Source of the DNA: Gammaproteobacteria bacterium
GTDB taxonomy: Bacteria; Pseudomonadota; Gammaproteobacteria; Ga0077536
Reading direction: 5' to 3'
NCBI GenBank assembly: GCA_021773835.1
Contig: JAJFJQ010000020.1
Coordinates: 62,001-126,000 of the forward strand
DNA: 64,000 nucleotides
The notes under the pieces are model-generated. The model had not been told where the DNA came from, searched no databases, and was given only the letters and a program-made list of their open reading frames with translations. Positions 41,513 to 50,486 of this stretch are shown here, piece after piece. Within the stretch, counting starts at the first letter, position 1, and every line of letters starts with the position of its first letter. The position numbers and the translations under genes were made by a program.

Positions 41513-42937
41513 CTAAGTGTTACTTCCCGACGGTCCTAGGGGCACGATGTTGTTACCGGTCCGGCCAAAGTAGCCCTTGCGGCAATGATCCAAGTTACTT
41601 GCTGCCGCGACTTCGGGAATAGCCAACATATCTGCTAGCCAGCGGGACAGCGATGGGATGTCCCGTACCATTCGTTCACCCAGATTAAACCTAAGGTAGT
41701 AAACCGGATCGAAGCGAAAAATTGTCGGGAATAATCGAACATCGGCCTCGGTGATCGCATCACCTAAGAGAAATCTTCGACCTCGAAGCATGTGGTCAAT
41801 GGTATCCAATGCGTCGAAGAAGATTCTGTAGGCCGCCTCGTACGCATCCTGGCCATCTGCGAACCCGGCCTTATATGCCCCGTTGTTGATCGCGTGATAG
41901 GTGAATGCATTTACCCGATCGATTTGTTTTTGGATTTCTTCGGGATAAAGCGCCGGCGTGTTCTCGGTAAACTCGCCGAAGCCCTGTTCAAACATGCGGA
42001 TGATCTCAGCAGATTCATTACTCACGATGGTTTCCGTTTCGCGATCCCACAATACGGGTACGGACGTCTCGCTCGATCCCACACGTTCGTATAAGTCGCG
42101 GATCGTGTTGTAGCCGAATATTGAGTCGGGCGTACATCCAGGTTCGCTTGGTTGAAATTGCCATCCGCGATCGGGATCACGCCGATAGAATAAGACGTCC
42201 ATCGATATGACGTCTTCTAGATGTTTAATCCGTCGAACGAGTGCGGTGCGATGACACCAAGGGCAGTTGTTCGCGATGTATAGATGATAGCGACCGCGTG
42301 CGGGTGGGAAACCGGATCCCCCGTCGACGGCGATGCGGTTTCGGTGCCCGCTGGTTTTACGCTTCCATTCGCCTTTGTCAGCGCGCACGGAATGGTCTTC
42401 CTCGATATCGGATTTATGTTGGTTCGCGCCGAAGCGCAGCTCGCGATCATGCGGCGCATCAAGATCGACTGCGCCCAACGGTATCCGCCGTTTTGGGTTG
42501 ATTAATTCACTTTCAAGATTGTAATGTCGTCTAAGCGATTCAAACTCGATCGCCTTCCTGAAACTCTGATCACTAAAAATATCCCGCAGATAATGGGCCA
42601 GGTTGGAAAATTCTTCGAGACGTTGATGATTGAGTTTGTACAGACTGTAGAAAACGGCTTCCTGTAACCACAATATTGTGGCGAACCACTGGTCTGCCGC
42701 GCTTGGTTCGTCCCCGCCAAGCAAATAGCGATGTACATTGAGTTCAGCATCGAGCGCATCCAGCGACCCGAAATATTGTGAGAAATTCGCGGCGTAGACC
42801 GCTGGATCTTCGGTCAATCCCGCGGCACGCGCGGTTTCATAGAGTTCCGCTTGCAAGCGGGATCGCCACGGAACATCGTCCGCTGTCGGCAGAATTGTTT
42901 GTAGGTCGAAGGGGGTATTTGCAGCGCTAGAGGTCAT
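41513..42937 (-). CDS. Glutathionyl-hydroquinone reductase (xi-class GST) with an extra N-terminal copy of its C-terminal domain
   Basis: A 474-aa protein. Residues about 210-474 form a complete xi-class enzyme: NNCPWCHRTALVRRIKHL (C225, C228), SVPVLWDRETETIVSNESAEII, then a helical domain with FLLGDAITEADVRLFPTIFR and FDPVYYLRFNLGERMVRDIP. Residues about 30-160 repeat that helical domain: YAANFSQYFGSLDALDAEL, HRYLLGGDEPSAADQWFATI, KLNHQRLEEFSNLAHYLRDI, LRRHYNLESELINPKRRIPL. Typical enzymes are about 320-330 aa without this part. It reduces glutathionyl-(chloro)hydroquinones with GSH. Confidence 0.85.
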   Translation of the reverse strand: MTSSAANTPFDLQTILPTADDVPWRSRLQAELYETARAAGLTEDPAVYAANFSQYFGSLDALDAELNVHRYLLGGDEPSAADQWFATILWLQEAVFYSLYKLNHQRLEEFSNLAHYLRDIFSDQSFRKAIEFESLRRHYNLESELINPKRRIPLGAVDLDAPHDRELRFGANQHKSDIEEDHSVRADKGEWKRKTSGHRNRIAVDGGSGFPPARGRYHLYIANNCPWCHRTALVRRIKHLEDVISMDVLFYRRDPDRGWQFQPSEPGCTPDSIFGYNTIRDLYERVGSSETSVPVLWDRETETIVSNESAEIIRMFEQGFGEFTENTPALYPEEIQKQIDRVNAFTYHAINNGAYKAGFADGQDAYEAAYRIFFDALDTIDHMLRGRRFLLGDAITEADVRLFPTIFRFDPVYYLRFNLGERMVRDIPSLSRWLADMLAIPEVAAASNLDHCRKGYFGRTGNNIVPLGPSGSNT

Positions 42938-43251
42938 TATTGAAGTGTAGCCCTCCTACCAGGGTCAAGTCTTCCGGCGAATACTCCAGGCGCGGGTAGA
43001 GAACAAGATTGTTTGGTCATGGGGCAAATACTCAGTGACCTTGGTGCCTCGGCAGTGACAAAGTGCTCTACCGAGGCATTCCTAGAGACTGTATATGCAA
43101 TATTGACCCGACATATATTGCTGACCATACTCGCCGGTGGGCGACCCTCAGGGGGTCGGTAGAATCCTGGCATATTTTCCTGGACCGTTGATCGGTAACG
43201 AGGACGAGTCCGTTTCCGAGCTTGGAAGGCTTTATTTCAAGGAGAAATTTC
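42938..43251. other. Intergenic stretch with two small hairpins
   Basis: About 310 bases without a gene. TGCCTCGG (43045-43052) pairs with CCGAGGCA (43071-43078) around an 18-base loop, and CGACCC (43142-43147) pairs with GGGTCG (43153-43158). The leader and promoter of the Ala-rich lipoprotein gene lie here; the AAGGAG site before 43252 is clear. No open frame is convincing. Confidence 0.4.
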
Positions 43252-43764
43252 ATGAAATTTGGAACGTTAGCAATGTTGGTCGCCGCGCTGTTAGTTTTCG
43301 CGGCTGGATGTAGCAAGGAAGCCGCAGAAGACACTGGCGCAAAAGTGAAACAGGCTGGTGATGCCGTAAAAAGTACATCTAATGCGGCGATGGAGGCCGC
43401 AAAAGACGTAGGAAGCGCAGCATCAGATGCGGCAAGCAAAGCGGCCGCGGGTGCCGGTGATATGGCATCGGATGCGATGGATAGCGCGACAGATGCGGCA
43501 AGTGCCGCAGCAGAAGGTGCCGGCGATATGGCATCGGACGCGATGGATAGTGCGGCAGATGCAGCTAGCGAAGCAGCAGAAGGTGCTGCAGACATGGCCG
43601 ACGACGCGACCGACGCCGCCGCGGAAGCTGCTGACGCGACGGCAGACGCCGGATCAGCATTAATGGAAAAAGTGAAAGAAGCAGCCGAGGACGTTATCGA
43701 TGAAAAGGGCGACGATGCAATGGACGCTGCTACGGATAAAGCGAAGGAAATGCTGAAGCAATAG
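43252..43764 (+). CDS. Ala-rich repeat lipoprotein
   Basis: A 170-aa lipoprotein: MKFGTLAMLVAALLVFAAGCSK gives a clear lipobox (AAGC, Cys about 20). The mature part is almost all helix-forming Ala, Asp, Glu and Met, built from a 22-residue unit (DMASDAMDSATDAASAAAEG) repeated about three times with decay, ending in a more charged tail. The composition recalls LEA-like or amphipathic-helix proteins. AAGGAG six bases before the ATG sets the start. The antisense open frame 43068-43793 is a shadow of the repeat composition. Function unknown. Confidence 0.8.
   Translation: MKFGTLAMLVAALLVFAAGCSKEAAEDTGAKVKQAGDAVKSTSNAAMEAAKDVGSAASDAASKAAAGAGDMASDAMDSATDAASAAAEGAGDMASDAMDSAADAASEAAEGAADMADDATDAAAEAADATADAGSALMEKVKEAAEDVIDEKGDDAMDAATDKAKEMLKQ
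43426..43617. repeat. 66-base coding tandem repeat
   Basis: Three tandem units of 66 bases (43426-43491, 43492-43557, and a decayed third from 43558) inside the Ala-rich lipoprotein gene. Each encodes a 22-residue helical unit. The first two are very similar at the DNA level and the third is diverged, so copy number may vary between strains. Confidence 0.8.
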
Positions 43765-43952
43765 ATTGCGGCGAGCGTAATCGCCGGGTGCACTCGTTAT
43801 TGAAGAATAGTTTGATCGAGTGCATCCGCTTCTTCGCCATCACGGTGAGGCCGCAAATGTAGCGTTAATGTGTTTATCCGCACGACTTATTCTGGTCCCA
43901 ACGGCTAGTGCGGATTTAATTTTGATCTTTGTATCGATCGTGGAGGGTGGTA

Positions 43953-44594
43953 ATGGCCGATCAATGGACGTTTAAGAGCAACACATTTGGCAGCTGCAAT
44001 TGTGATGCTAATTGTGGTTGTCAGTTCAATCTGCCGAGCACCCACGGCTTTTGCCAATTCGTTGAAGGCGGGGAAATCGTCGATGGGCATTTCAATGACA
44101 CTTCCCTAACTGGGCTTCGGTGGGCTTTCTTGATCAGCTGGCCCGGCGAGATCGCGGAAGGTGGCGGCACACGCCAAGTCATTATCGATGAACGGGCGGA
44201 TCCGGGGCAACGCGTTGCCCTTGAAAAGATCATCAACGGCGAGTGTGGCGCGCCAGGCAGTAATCACTTCTTCGTCTTTGCCAGTCTTTGTGCGGAGTTT
44301 TTAGAGACGCAATATCTACCGATTGAATATGCCATCGACATCGATCAGCGAACGGCCACGCTAAATGTTCCAGGGCTGATCCAAAGCAAGGGCGAGCCCA
44401 TGATCAATGCCTTCAACGGCGAGCCGTTTCATATCGCACTCGCCCGGCCAAGTGGCAGCTTTGAATTTACCTATGCGGAGATCGGTGCAGGCACTGCGCA
44501 GGTGACGGGCGAATTGAGTATGGATTTACAAGGAACCTATGCGCAGTATTGCGTGCATCACTATGACCAAGATGGACTCGTCACGGCTGCGTGA
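43953..44594 (+). CDS. DUF1326 protein
   Basis: A 213-aa soluble protein that opens with the DUF1326 signature: FKSNTFGSCNCDANCGCQFN, with a Cys cluster (CNC, CGC) suitable for metal binding. FVEGGEIVDGHF and TYAQYCVHHYDQDG are also typical. It starts at 43953 with GGAGGG about five bases upstream; the frame from 43929 uses a TTG and is less likely. Its stop overlaps the GTG start of the DUF2182 gene, so the two are translationally coupled. DUF1326 and DUF2182 are often adjacent; neither role is known. Confidence 0.88.
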   Translation: MADQWTFKSNTFGSCNCDANCGCQFNLPSTHGFCQFVEGGEIVDGHFNDTSLTGLRWAFLISWPGEIAEGGGTRQVIIDERADPGQRVALEKIINGECGAPGSNHFFVFASLCAEFLETQYLPIEYAIDIDQRTATLNVPGLIQSKGEPMINAFNGEPFHIALARPSGSFEFTYAEIGAGTAQVTGELSMDLQGTYAQYCVHHYDQDGLVTAA

Positions 44595-45385
44595 CAACTA
44601 CGTGGACCGCATCGAATAGGTCACTTCGCACTCGCGATTACATTCTGATTCTCACTGCGCTTGCCGGCATTACTGCGCTGGCGTGGTGTTATCTATACAA
44701 ACTAACGCTCGACATGGCCAATATGGATATGTCTTCGATGCCGATGTCGACAATGGTCGGCATGCGAATGTGGAGCGCTGCGGACTATCTCCTGATGTTC
44801 CTCATGTGGGCCGTGATGATGGTTGGGATGATGGTCCCTACGGCAATGCGCGCGGTGCTGGTTTATGCATCGATTGCGAAGCGCGCGGGTGGACAAGGAA
44901 CGCCGGTCGCGTCGACATACTGGTTTGTCGCTGGCTACATTGTGACCTGGACGGTGTTCAGCATTGCGGCGACCATTGTCCAGGGCGAGCTGGATGCTTG
45001 GGGCTTATTGTCTCCGATGATGGTGAGTGCTAGTGCAACATTCGGCGCGGTTTTGCTCATTGCCGCCGGGACCTACCAACTTACGCCGTTAAAAGATGTT
45101 TGCCTAAAACATTGCCAATCACCTGTTATGTATCTAGCTACCCGGTTCAGTCCAGGAGTACTTGGCGCTATCGGTCTTGGCGTACGCCACGGTATCTATT
45201 GCCTTGGCTGTTGTTGGGCAATCATGATGCTGTTGTTTCTTGGTGGGGTTATGAACTTGCTTTGGATTGTCGCGATCACTGGTTTCGTGCTGGCAGAGAA
45301 ATTGTTGCCTGCGAAGCTGCGACTTGCACGCGTCAGCGGGATATTGATGATTAGCACTGGCGCGGTATTTCTCGCGTTTTTATGA
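44591..45385 (+). CDS. DUF2182 membrane protein
   Basis: A 264-aa membrane protein with about six hydrophobic helices. The first periplasmic loop is strikingly Met-rich (MANMDMSSMPMSTMVGMRMW), the central part has the DUF2182 motif AVMMVGMMVPTAMRAVL, and later segments include CLKHCQSP and GIYCLGCCWAIMMLLFLGGV, with Cys pairs in the membrane. The composition suggests soft-metal binding, e.g. Cu(I). It starts with GTG inside the stop of the DUF1326 gene. The function of this family is not established. Confidence 0.88.
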   Translation: MTTTWTASNRSLRTRDYILILTALAGITALAWCYLYKLTLDMANMDMSSMPMSTMVGMRMWSAADYLLMFLMWAVMMVGMMVPTAMRAVLVYASIAKRAGGQGTPVASTYWFVAGYIVTWTVFSIAATIVQGELDAWGLLSPMMVSASATFGAVLLIAAGTYQLTPLKDVCLKHCQSPVMYLATRFSPGVLGAIGLGVRHGIYCLGCCWAIMMLLFLGGVMNLLWIVAITGFVLAEKLLPAKLRLARVSGILMISTGAVFLAFL

Positions 45386-45709
45386 TTTTTGTGTAGCTGA
45401 TCCTAAGCCAGTAGCAGCGTGTTGCCGACGCTTCGATTTCGTGCCGGAGACACCGTTCTGTTCCACTTTTCCCATCGGTAAGTGGCATTTTTTTCAGGCA
45501 TAACCAACCAAAATGTGCGCACAAGCGGCAACCCCGTGCCGCCGACGCCAACCAATTTGTTCCGCAAAGTGCGACGGTAATGATCGGTATCAACCATGCA
45601 GGCAATAGTGCTGATACGCGCCAGACCTGTGGCAGTGCTGCGTCAAAAACCAGTCGAAATCGGCCCGCTACGGCCCTCGATTCCCCGCAATACAAGGGTT
45701 TATCTACGT
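45386..45709. other. Intergenic leader of the prkA operon
   Basis: About 320 bases upstream of the sigma-54 promoter without a supported gene. A minus-strand open frame (45351-45695) overlaps the DUF2182 gene end and looks like a shadow. Enhancer sites for a sigma-54 activator such as NtrC would be expected within this stretch; no clear palindrome was found by eye. Confidence 0.35.
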
Positions 45710-45725
45710 TGGCACGACCTTTGCT
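45710..45725 (+). promoter_or_regulatory. Sigma-54 (RpoN) promoter of prkA-yeaH-spoVR
   Basis: TGGCACGACCTTTGCT matches the RpoN consensus TGGCACG-N4-TTGCW at every position, with the -24 GG at 45711-45712 and -12 GC at 45723-45724. The predicted start of transcription is about 45736, leaving a 45-base leader to the prkA ATG at 45781. The gene order and spacing agree with RpoN control of yeaGH in E. coli, where nitrogen limitation and NtrC drive it. Confidence 0.88.
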
Positions 45726-45780
45726 GTATCAATCAATGAGCGGTCTTTTACGGTAGGACAGGTACATAGGGGAAGCGCAT

Positions 45781-47703
45781 ATGAGCATTTTCGACCAGTT
45801 TACCCATCGTTACGCGCAAAGCGTTCATTTTGAGATGTCCTTACACGACTACCTCGACATTTGTCGTGAGGATGCGATGGCCTATGCGTCGGCCGCCGAG
45901 CGAATGTTACGGGCGATCGGGGAACCCGAAATGTTGGATACGCGATGCGATCCGCGCCTCGGGCGCATTTTTTCCAACAAGGTGATGAAGATCTATCCGG
46001 CCTTCCGTGAATTCTACGGCATGGAAGAGACCATCGAGAACATTGTTGCGTTCTTTACCCATGCTGCACAGGGACTAGAAGAAAAGAAACAAATTCTCTA
46101 TCTGTTAGGACCCGTAGGGGGCGGTAAGTCCTCGATAGCTGAAAAATTAAAATCGCTCATGGAAGCATATCCAATCTATGCGTTGAAGGATTCTCCGGTG
46201 CATGAGTCGCCGCTCGGTTTGTTCCATCCGGAGTTGGACGCGGAATTGCTCGAGGGCGACTATGGTATCCCCCGAAGGTATTTATCCGGCCATATGTCGC
46301 CGTGGGCGGCGAAACGGCTAACCGAATACGAGGGCGATTTGTCGCGATTCACGGTCGTGCGGATCACGCCGTCAATTCAGCATCAAACCGCGATCGCCAA
46401 AACGGAGCCAGGTGACGAAAATAATCAGGACATCTCCGCGCTCGTCGGCAAGGTCGACATCCGTAAGCTTGAACACTATGCGCAAAACGATCCGGACGCG
46501 TACTCATACTCTGGCGGCCTATGTCTAGCCAATCAGGGTCTTCTCGAATTTGTCGAGATGTTCAAAGCGCCGATCAAGGTGCTGCATCCACTGTTGACCG
46601 CAACCCAAGAAGGTAACTTCAATGGGACCGAGGGCCTCTCCTCGATTCCATTTAGTGGCATCGTGCTGGCACATTCCAACGAATCGGAATGGCAGTCATT
46701 CAAAAACAACCGCAACAACGAGGCATTTCTTGATCGCATCTATATCGTCAAAGTGCCGTACTGCTTGCGGGTGTCTGAAGAGATAAAGATCTACGAGAAG
46801 CTGTTACGCAATAGTTCCTTGAGTGAGGCGCCAACCGCGCCTGGCACGTTGGAAATGATGGCGAAATTTTCGACCCTGTCGCGCCTGAACGATCCTGAGA
46901 ATTCTTCGATCGAGTCGAAGATGAGAATTTACGATGGAGAATCACTCAAGGACATCGATCCGAAGGCGAAATCGTATCAGGAATACCGCGATTACGCCGG
47001 AGTCGATGAAGGGATGGACGGAATGTCGACCCGCTTCGCATTCAAAGTCCTGTCCCGCGTATTTAACTACGACCACACGGAGGTTGCGGCGAATCCAGTA
47101 CACCTGCTCCACGTTCTCGAACAACAAATCATTCAGGAACAATTTCCAAAGGAAACCGAAGAGCGATATCTCTCTCACATTAAGGGCATTCTGGCAAAGC
47201 GTTATGCAGAATATATCGGTAAGGAGATCCAAACTGCATACCTTGAGTCTTACTCGGAATATGGACAGAATATTTTCGATCGCTACGTGATGTATGCCGA
47301 CTATTGGATCCAAGACGAAGAATATCGCGATCCCGATACAGGTGAGATGCTCGACCGGGCGGCTTTAAACGAAGAGTTGGAGAAAATAGAGAAGCCGGCC
47401 GGCATTAGCAATCCGAAGGATTTTCGCAACGAGATCGTCAACTTCGTGTTGCGCGCACGGGCCAATAACAATGGCAACAACCCCGCCTGGACCAGCTACC
47501 AAAAGTTGCGCGAAGTTATCGAGCACAAAATGTTCTCCAATACTGAAGAACTGCTACCGGTCATCTCATTCAATGCGAAGAGCTCTGGCGATGAAAGCCA
47601 GAAGCACGACGACTTCGTCAAGCGTATGGTCGAGAAAGGTTACACGGAGAAGCAGGTGCGCCTGCTATCGGAATGGTATCTACGGGTTCGGAAGTCTTCC
47701 TAA
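45781..47703 (+). CDS. prkA: PrkA/YeaG Ser/Thr kinase-like AAA protein
   Basis: A 640-aa protein (E. coli YeaG is 644). AAA domain with Walker A LGPVGGGKSSIAEKL (about 109-123), a helical lid, then the PrkA C-terminal domain. It matches the family end to end: NKVMKIYPAFREFYGMEE at the start, DPDAYSYSGGLCLANQG in the middle and EDTEKQVRLL-like end (GYTEKQVRLLSEWYL). The family is linked to phosphorylation in nutrient stress, and recently to protease-like action in Bacillus PrkA; the exact activity here is open. It is first in the operon, behind a sigma-54 promoter, and is followed by yeaH (18 bases). Confidence 0.95.
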   Translation: MSIFDQFTHRYAQSVHFEMSLHDYLDICREDAMAYASAAERMLRAIGEPEMLDTRCDPRLGRIFSNKVMKIYPAFREFYGMEETIENIVAFFTHAAQGLEEKKQILYLLGPVGGGKSSIAEKLKSLMEAYPIYALKDSPVHESPLGLFHPELDAELLEGDYGIPRRYLSGHMSPWAAKRLTEYEGDLSRFTVVRITPSIQHQTAIAKTEPGDENNQDISALVGKVDIRKLEHYAQNDPDAYSYSGGLCLANQGLLEFVEMFKAPIKVLHPLLTATQEGNFNGTEGLSSIPFSGIVLAHSNESEWQSFKNNRNNEAFLDRIYIVKVPYCLRVSEEIKIYEKLLRNSSLSEAPTAPGTLEMMAKFSTLSRLNDPENSSIESKMRIYDGESLKDIDPKAKSYQEYRDYAGVDEGMDGMSTRFAFKVLSRVFNYDHTEVAANPVHLLHVLEQQIIQEQFPKETEERYLSHIKGILAKRYAEYIGKEIQTAYLESYSEYGQNIFDRYVMYADYWIQDEEYRDPDTGEMLDRAALNEELEKIEKPAGISNPKDFRNEIVNFVLRARANNNGNNPAWTSYQKLREVIEHKMFSNTEELLPVISFNAKSSGDESQKHDDFVKRMVEKGYTEKQVRLLSEWYLRVRKSS

Positions 47704-47721
47704 TTAGACCGGGCGGCGATT

Positions 47722-48987
47722 ATGCTGCAAGTCATCGACAGACGCCTCAATGGACGCCATAAGAGCGCCGTTAATCGGCAACGTTTCATCCACCGTTATA
47801 AGCAACAGATCCGCAAGGCAGTAGCCGACGCGATAACCGATCGAAGTATCACCGACACCAGTAGCGGTGAAAAGATCAGCATTCCGACCCGTGATATCAA
47901 GGAACCATCGTTTCGCCATGGCCGCGGCGGCAGTACGGAGACCGTGCATCCGGGAAACAAGGAATATACCGCTGGCGATACCATCAAGCGGCCCCCTTCA
48001 GGGGGGGGCGACGGTCGCGGCCCGAACGCCTCGAAAGATGGTGAAGGCGAGGACGATTTTGTCTTCCAACTTTCGCGCGAAGAATTCATGGATCTGTTTT
48101 TTGAAGATTTAGAGTTGCCGAATCTAGCCAAAACTCAGATTACCCGTACCGTGGAGCACGACTCGGTTCGCGCAGGCCATACCCGTGACGGCATTCCCGC
48201 AAGCATCGACATCGTACGTTCATTGACCGGCGCGATGGCACGGCGAATCGCCCTACAAACGCCGTTGAAGCGCGAGTTGCGTAGTGTTGAAGAAGAATTA
48301 GAAGCACTAAGCGAGTGTGATGAGCCAGACCAGAACCGCATCGTTGTACTGCAGGATCAGGTTCAACATTTTAAAACGCGAATCAAGGCAATACCGTATG
48401 TGGATGAATTCGACCTCCGTTTCCACAATCGCGTGTTGCGGCCGCGGCCGAAGACCCAGGCCGTGATGTTTTGTCTGATGGATGTGTCTGGATCGATGGA
48501 CGAGCAGCGCAAGGATATCGCTAAACGATTTTTCATTTTGCTTTACTACTTCTTGAACCGTAGTTACGAACATATTCAGGTCGTCTTTATTCGCCACCAC
48601 ACGACTGCAACCGAGGTCGACGAGGAAGAATTTTTCCAATCCCGTGAAACCGGCGGCACGGTTGTCTCAAGCGCCCTTGAATTAATGAACAAAATCATCG
48701 CGCAGCGTTATCCACTGTCGGATTGGAATATTTATGCGGCGCAAGCGTCCGACGGTGACAACTGGCCGCAGGACAGCGGTCGCTGTCGAGAGTTGTTGGT
48801 CGAGCAGATTTTGCCGAAACTGCAGTACTACGCCTATGTCCAGATCGCGGTCGAGCGCCAACAGCAACTGTGGCAGGAATACGATGCCATTCGCGCCGAG
48901 CACCCACACTTTGCGATGCAAACGATTATAGAACGTGCGCAAATTTATCCGGTATTTCGTGAACTCATGCAGAAGCGCGAAGCATGA
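47722..48987 (+). CDS. yeaH: YeaH/YhbH family protein (DUF444)
   Basis: A 421-aa DUF444 protein, close in length to E. coli YeaH (427). It has an acidic N-terminus with a GRGGSTETVHPGNKEY segment and a VWA-like fold with FCLMDVSGSMDEQRKD, a MIDAS-type D-x-S-x-S metal site at the start of the fold, and GGTVVSSALELMNKII. Partner of PrkA in an operon conserved across proteobacteria. The last four bases overlap the start of the SpoVR-like gene (ATGA), so translation is coupled. Exact role unknown. Confidence 0.95.
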   Translation: MLQVIDRRLNGRHKSAVNRQRFIHRYKQQIRKAVADAITDRSITDTSSGEKISIPTRDIKEPSFRHGRGGSTETVHPGNKEYTAGDTIKRPPSGGGDGRGPNASKDGEGEDDFVFQLSREEFMDLFFEDLELPNLAKTQITRTVEHDSVRAGHTRDGIPASIDIVRSLTGAMARRIALQTPLKRELRSVEEELEALSECDEPDQNRIVVLQDQVQHFKTRIKAIPYVDEFDLRFHNRVLRPRPKTQAVMFCLMDVSGSMDEQRKDIAKRFFILLYYFLNRSYEHIQVVFIRHHTTATEVDEEEFFQSRETGGTVVSSALELMNKIIAQRYPLSDWNIYAAQASDGDNWPQDSGRCRELLVEQILPKLQYYAYVQIAVERQQQLWQEYDAIRAEHPHFAMQTIIERAQIYPVFRELMQKREA

Positions 48988-50486
48988 GTAGTCAGGTTAT
49001 ATCGCCGGGGTCTGATTGGACGTTCGAAATCATCGAATGTTATGAACGTGAGATCGCGCGTATCGCGGCCAATTACAATCTAGATACCTACCCTAACCAG
49101 CTCGAAATCATCAGTGCCGAACAAATGATCGACGCCTACTCGATGGTAGGGCTCCCGGTCGGTTACACCCACTGGTCATACGGTAAGCAGTTCTTGGCGA
49201 CCGAGCAGCGCTATCGGCGCGGTCAAATTGGCTTGGCTTATGAGATAGTGATCAACTCGAATCCGTGTATCTCTTATCTCATGGAGGAGAACACCTCAAC
49301 AATGCAAGCCTTGGTGATCGCGCATGCGGCGTTTGGCCACAACTCGTTTTTCAAAGGCAACTATCTGTTTCGGACTTGGACAAACGCGGATGCCATTGTC
49401 GACTACTTGGTATTTGCGCGTGATTACATTGCCGAATGTGAGCGGCGCCACGGCGAGTTGGAAGTCGAATTGTTGCTCGATTCATGCCACGCATTAATGA
49501 ACTACGGCGTTGACACCTGTCGCCAGCCGTACCTGCGTTCCGATGAGGAGGAACGTGCGAAACAACTCGCGCAGGAGCAATATATTGAGGAGCAATATAA
49601 CGACTTGTGGCGGACATTACCGGTCGAGCCCAATCTCGATCGACGCGAGGACAATGTGCGCTTTCCAAGCGAGCCACAGGAAAATATTTTATATTTTATT
49701 GAGAAACACGCGCCGCACATGGACCCGTGGAAGCGTGAGATTGTGCGGATTGTGCGCAAGATGGCGCAGTATTTCCATCCGCAGCGCCAAACCAAAGTCA
49801 TGAACGAGGGTTGGGCTACGTTTTGGCACTACACGCTCATGAATACACTTTACGACGAAGGGTTTTTGAGCGACGGCTCGATGTTTGAGTTTCTCCAGTC
49901 TCATACGAGTGTGATATTTCAGCCTGGATTTGACGATCCGCGTTACAGCGGCATAAACCCGTACGCACTCGGCTTCGCGATGATGAGCGACATTCGCCGT
50001 ATCTGTGAATCCCCGACCGAGGAAGACCGGCGTTGGTTTCCGGACATCGCGGGAAGTGATTGGTTAAAAACAATGGACTTCGCGATGCGTAATTTTAAAG
50101 ACGAGAGTTTTATCGCGCAGTACCTCTCGCCGAAACTTATGCGCGACTTCAAGCTTTTTTCGATTCTTGATGATGATACTAAAGACCATTTGGCTGTTAA
50201 CGCGATCCACGATGAAGCAGGTTATAGCCTGATCCGGCAAGAGCTGGCCGAGCAATATAATGTTGCAAGTCAGCAACCGGATATCAAGATCGTCGATGCG
50301 AATCGACGAGGCGACCGCTCACTCACACTTGCGCATTCGCGCCGTGCCCGTCGCCGCCTAGATGACACCGCCGACGAGGTGCTTAAACACGTCGCGTTTC
50401 TATGGGGGTTCGACGTGCGGCTCGACGAGATTGATGAAGGCGGCAAGATTGCGGTGACCAGAGAGACAAAAATTTGCGCCGCATGA
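48984..50486 (+). CDS. SpoVR family protein (YcgB-like)
   Basis: A 500-aa SpoVR-like protein (E. coli YcgB about 510). Seen: GSDWTFEIIECYEREIARIA near the start, the GLPVGYTHWSYGKQFL motif, IAHAAFGHNSFFKGNY, the HPQRQTKVMNEGWATFWHYT motif with His and Glu in metal-like positions, and HEDRR.. -free C-terminus. In this operon it accompanies PrkA and YeaH. The family is named for a Bacillus sporulation gene but is common in non-sporeformers; it is induced in stationary phase or nutrient stress. No biochemical role is agreed. Confidence 0.95.
   Translation: MSSQVISPGSDWTFEIIECYEREIARIAANYNLDTYPNQLEIISAEQMIDAYSMVGLPVGYTHWSYGKQFLATEQRYRRGQIGLAYEIVINSNPCISYLMEENTSTMQALVIAHAAFGHNSFFKGNYLFRTWTNADAIVDYLVFARDYIAECERRHGELEVELLLDSCHALMNYGVDTCRQPYLRSDEEERAKQLAQEQYIEEQYNDLWRTLPVEPNLDRREDNVRFPSEPQENILYFIEKHAPHMDPWKREIVRIVRKMAQYFHPQRQTKVMNEGWATFWHYTLMNTLYDEGFLSDGSMFEFLQSHTSVIFQPGFDDPRYSGINPYALGFAMMSDIRRICESPTEEDRRWFPDIAGSDWLKTMDFAMRNFKDESFIAQYLSPKLMRDFKLFSILDDDTKDHLAVNAIHDEAGYSLIRQELAEQYNVASQQPDIKIVDANRRGDRSLTLAHSRRARRRLDDTADEVLKHVAFLWGFDVRLDEIDEGGKIAVTRETKICAA

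Noticed and set aside
43068-43793. Minus-strand 241-codon open frame over the Ala-rich lipoprotein gene
   Set aside because: It is Ser/Ala-rich only because it is antisense to an Ala-rich repeat; it has no RBS, domain or sensible start.
45351-45695. Minus-strand 114-codon open frame before prkA
   Set aside because: It overlaps the end of the DUF2182 gene, has no family pattern and lies in the prkA leader.
47796-48131. Minus-strand 111-codon frame over yeaH
   Set aside because: Antisense shadow of a well supported gene with strong family match.
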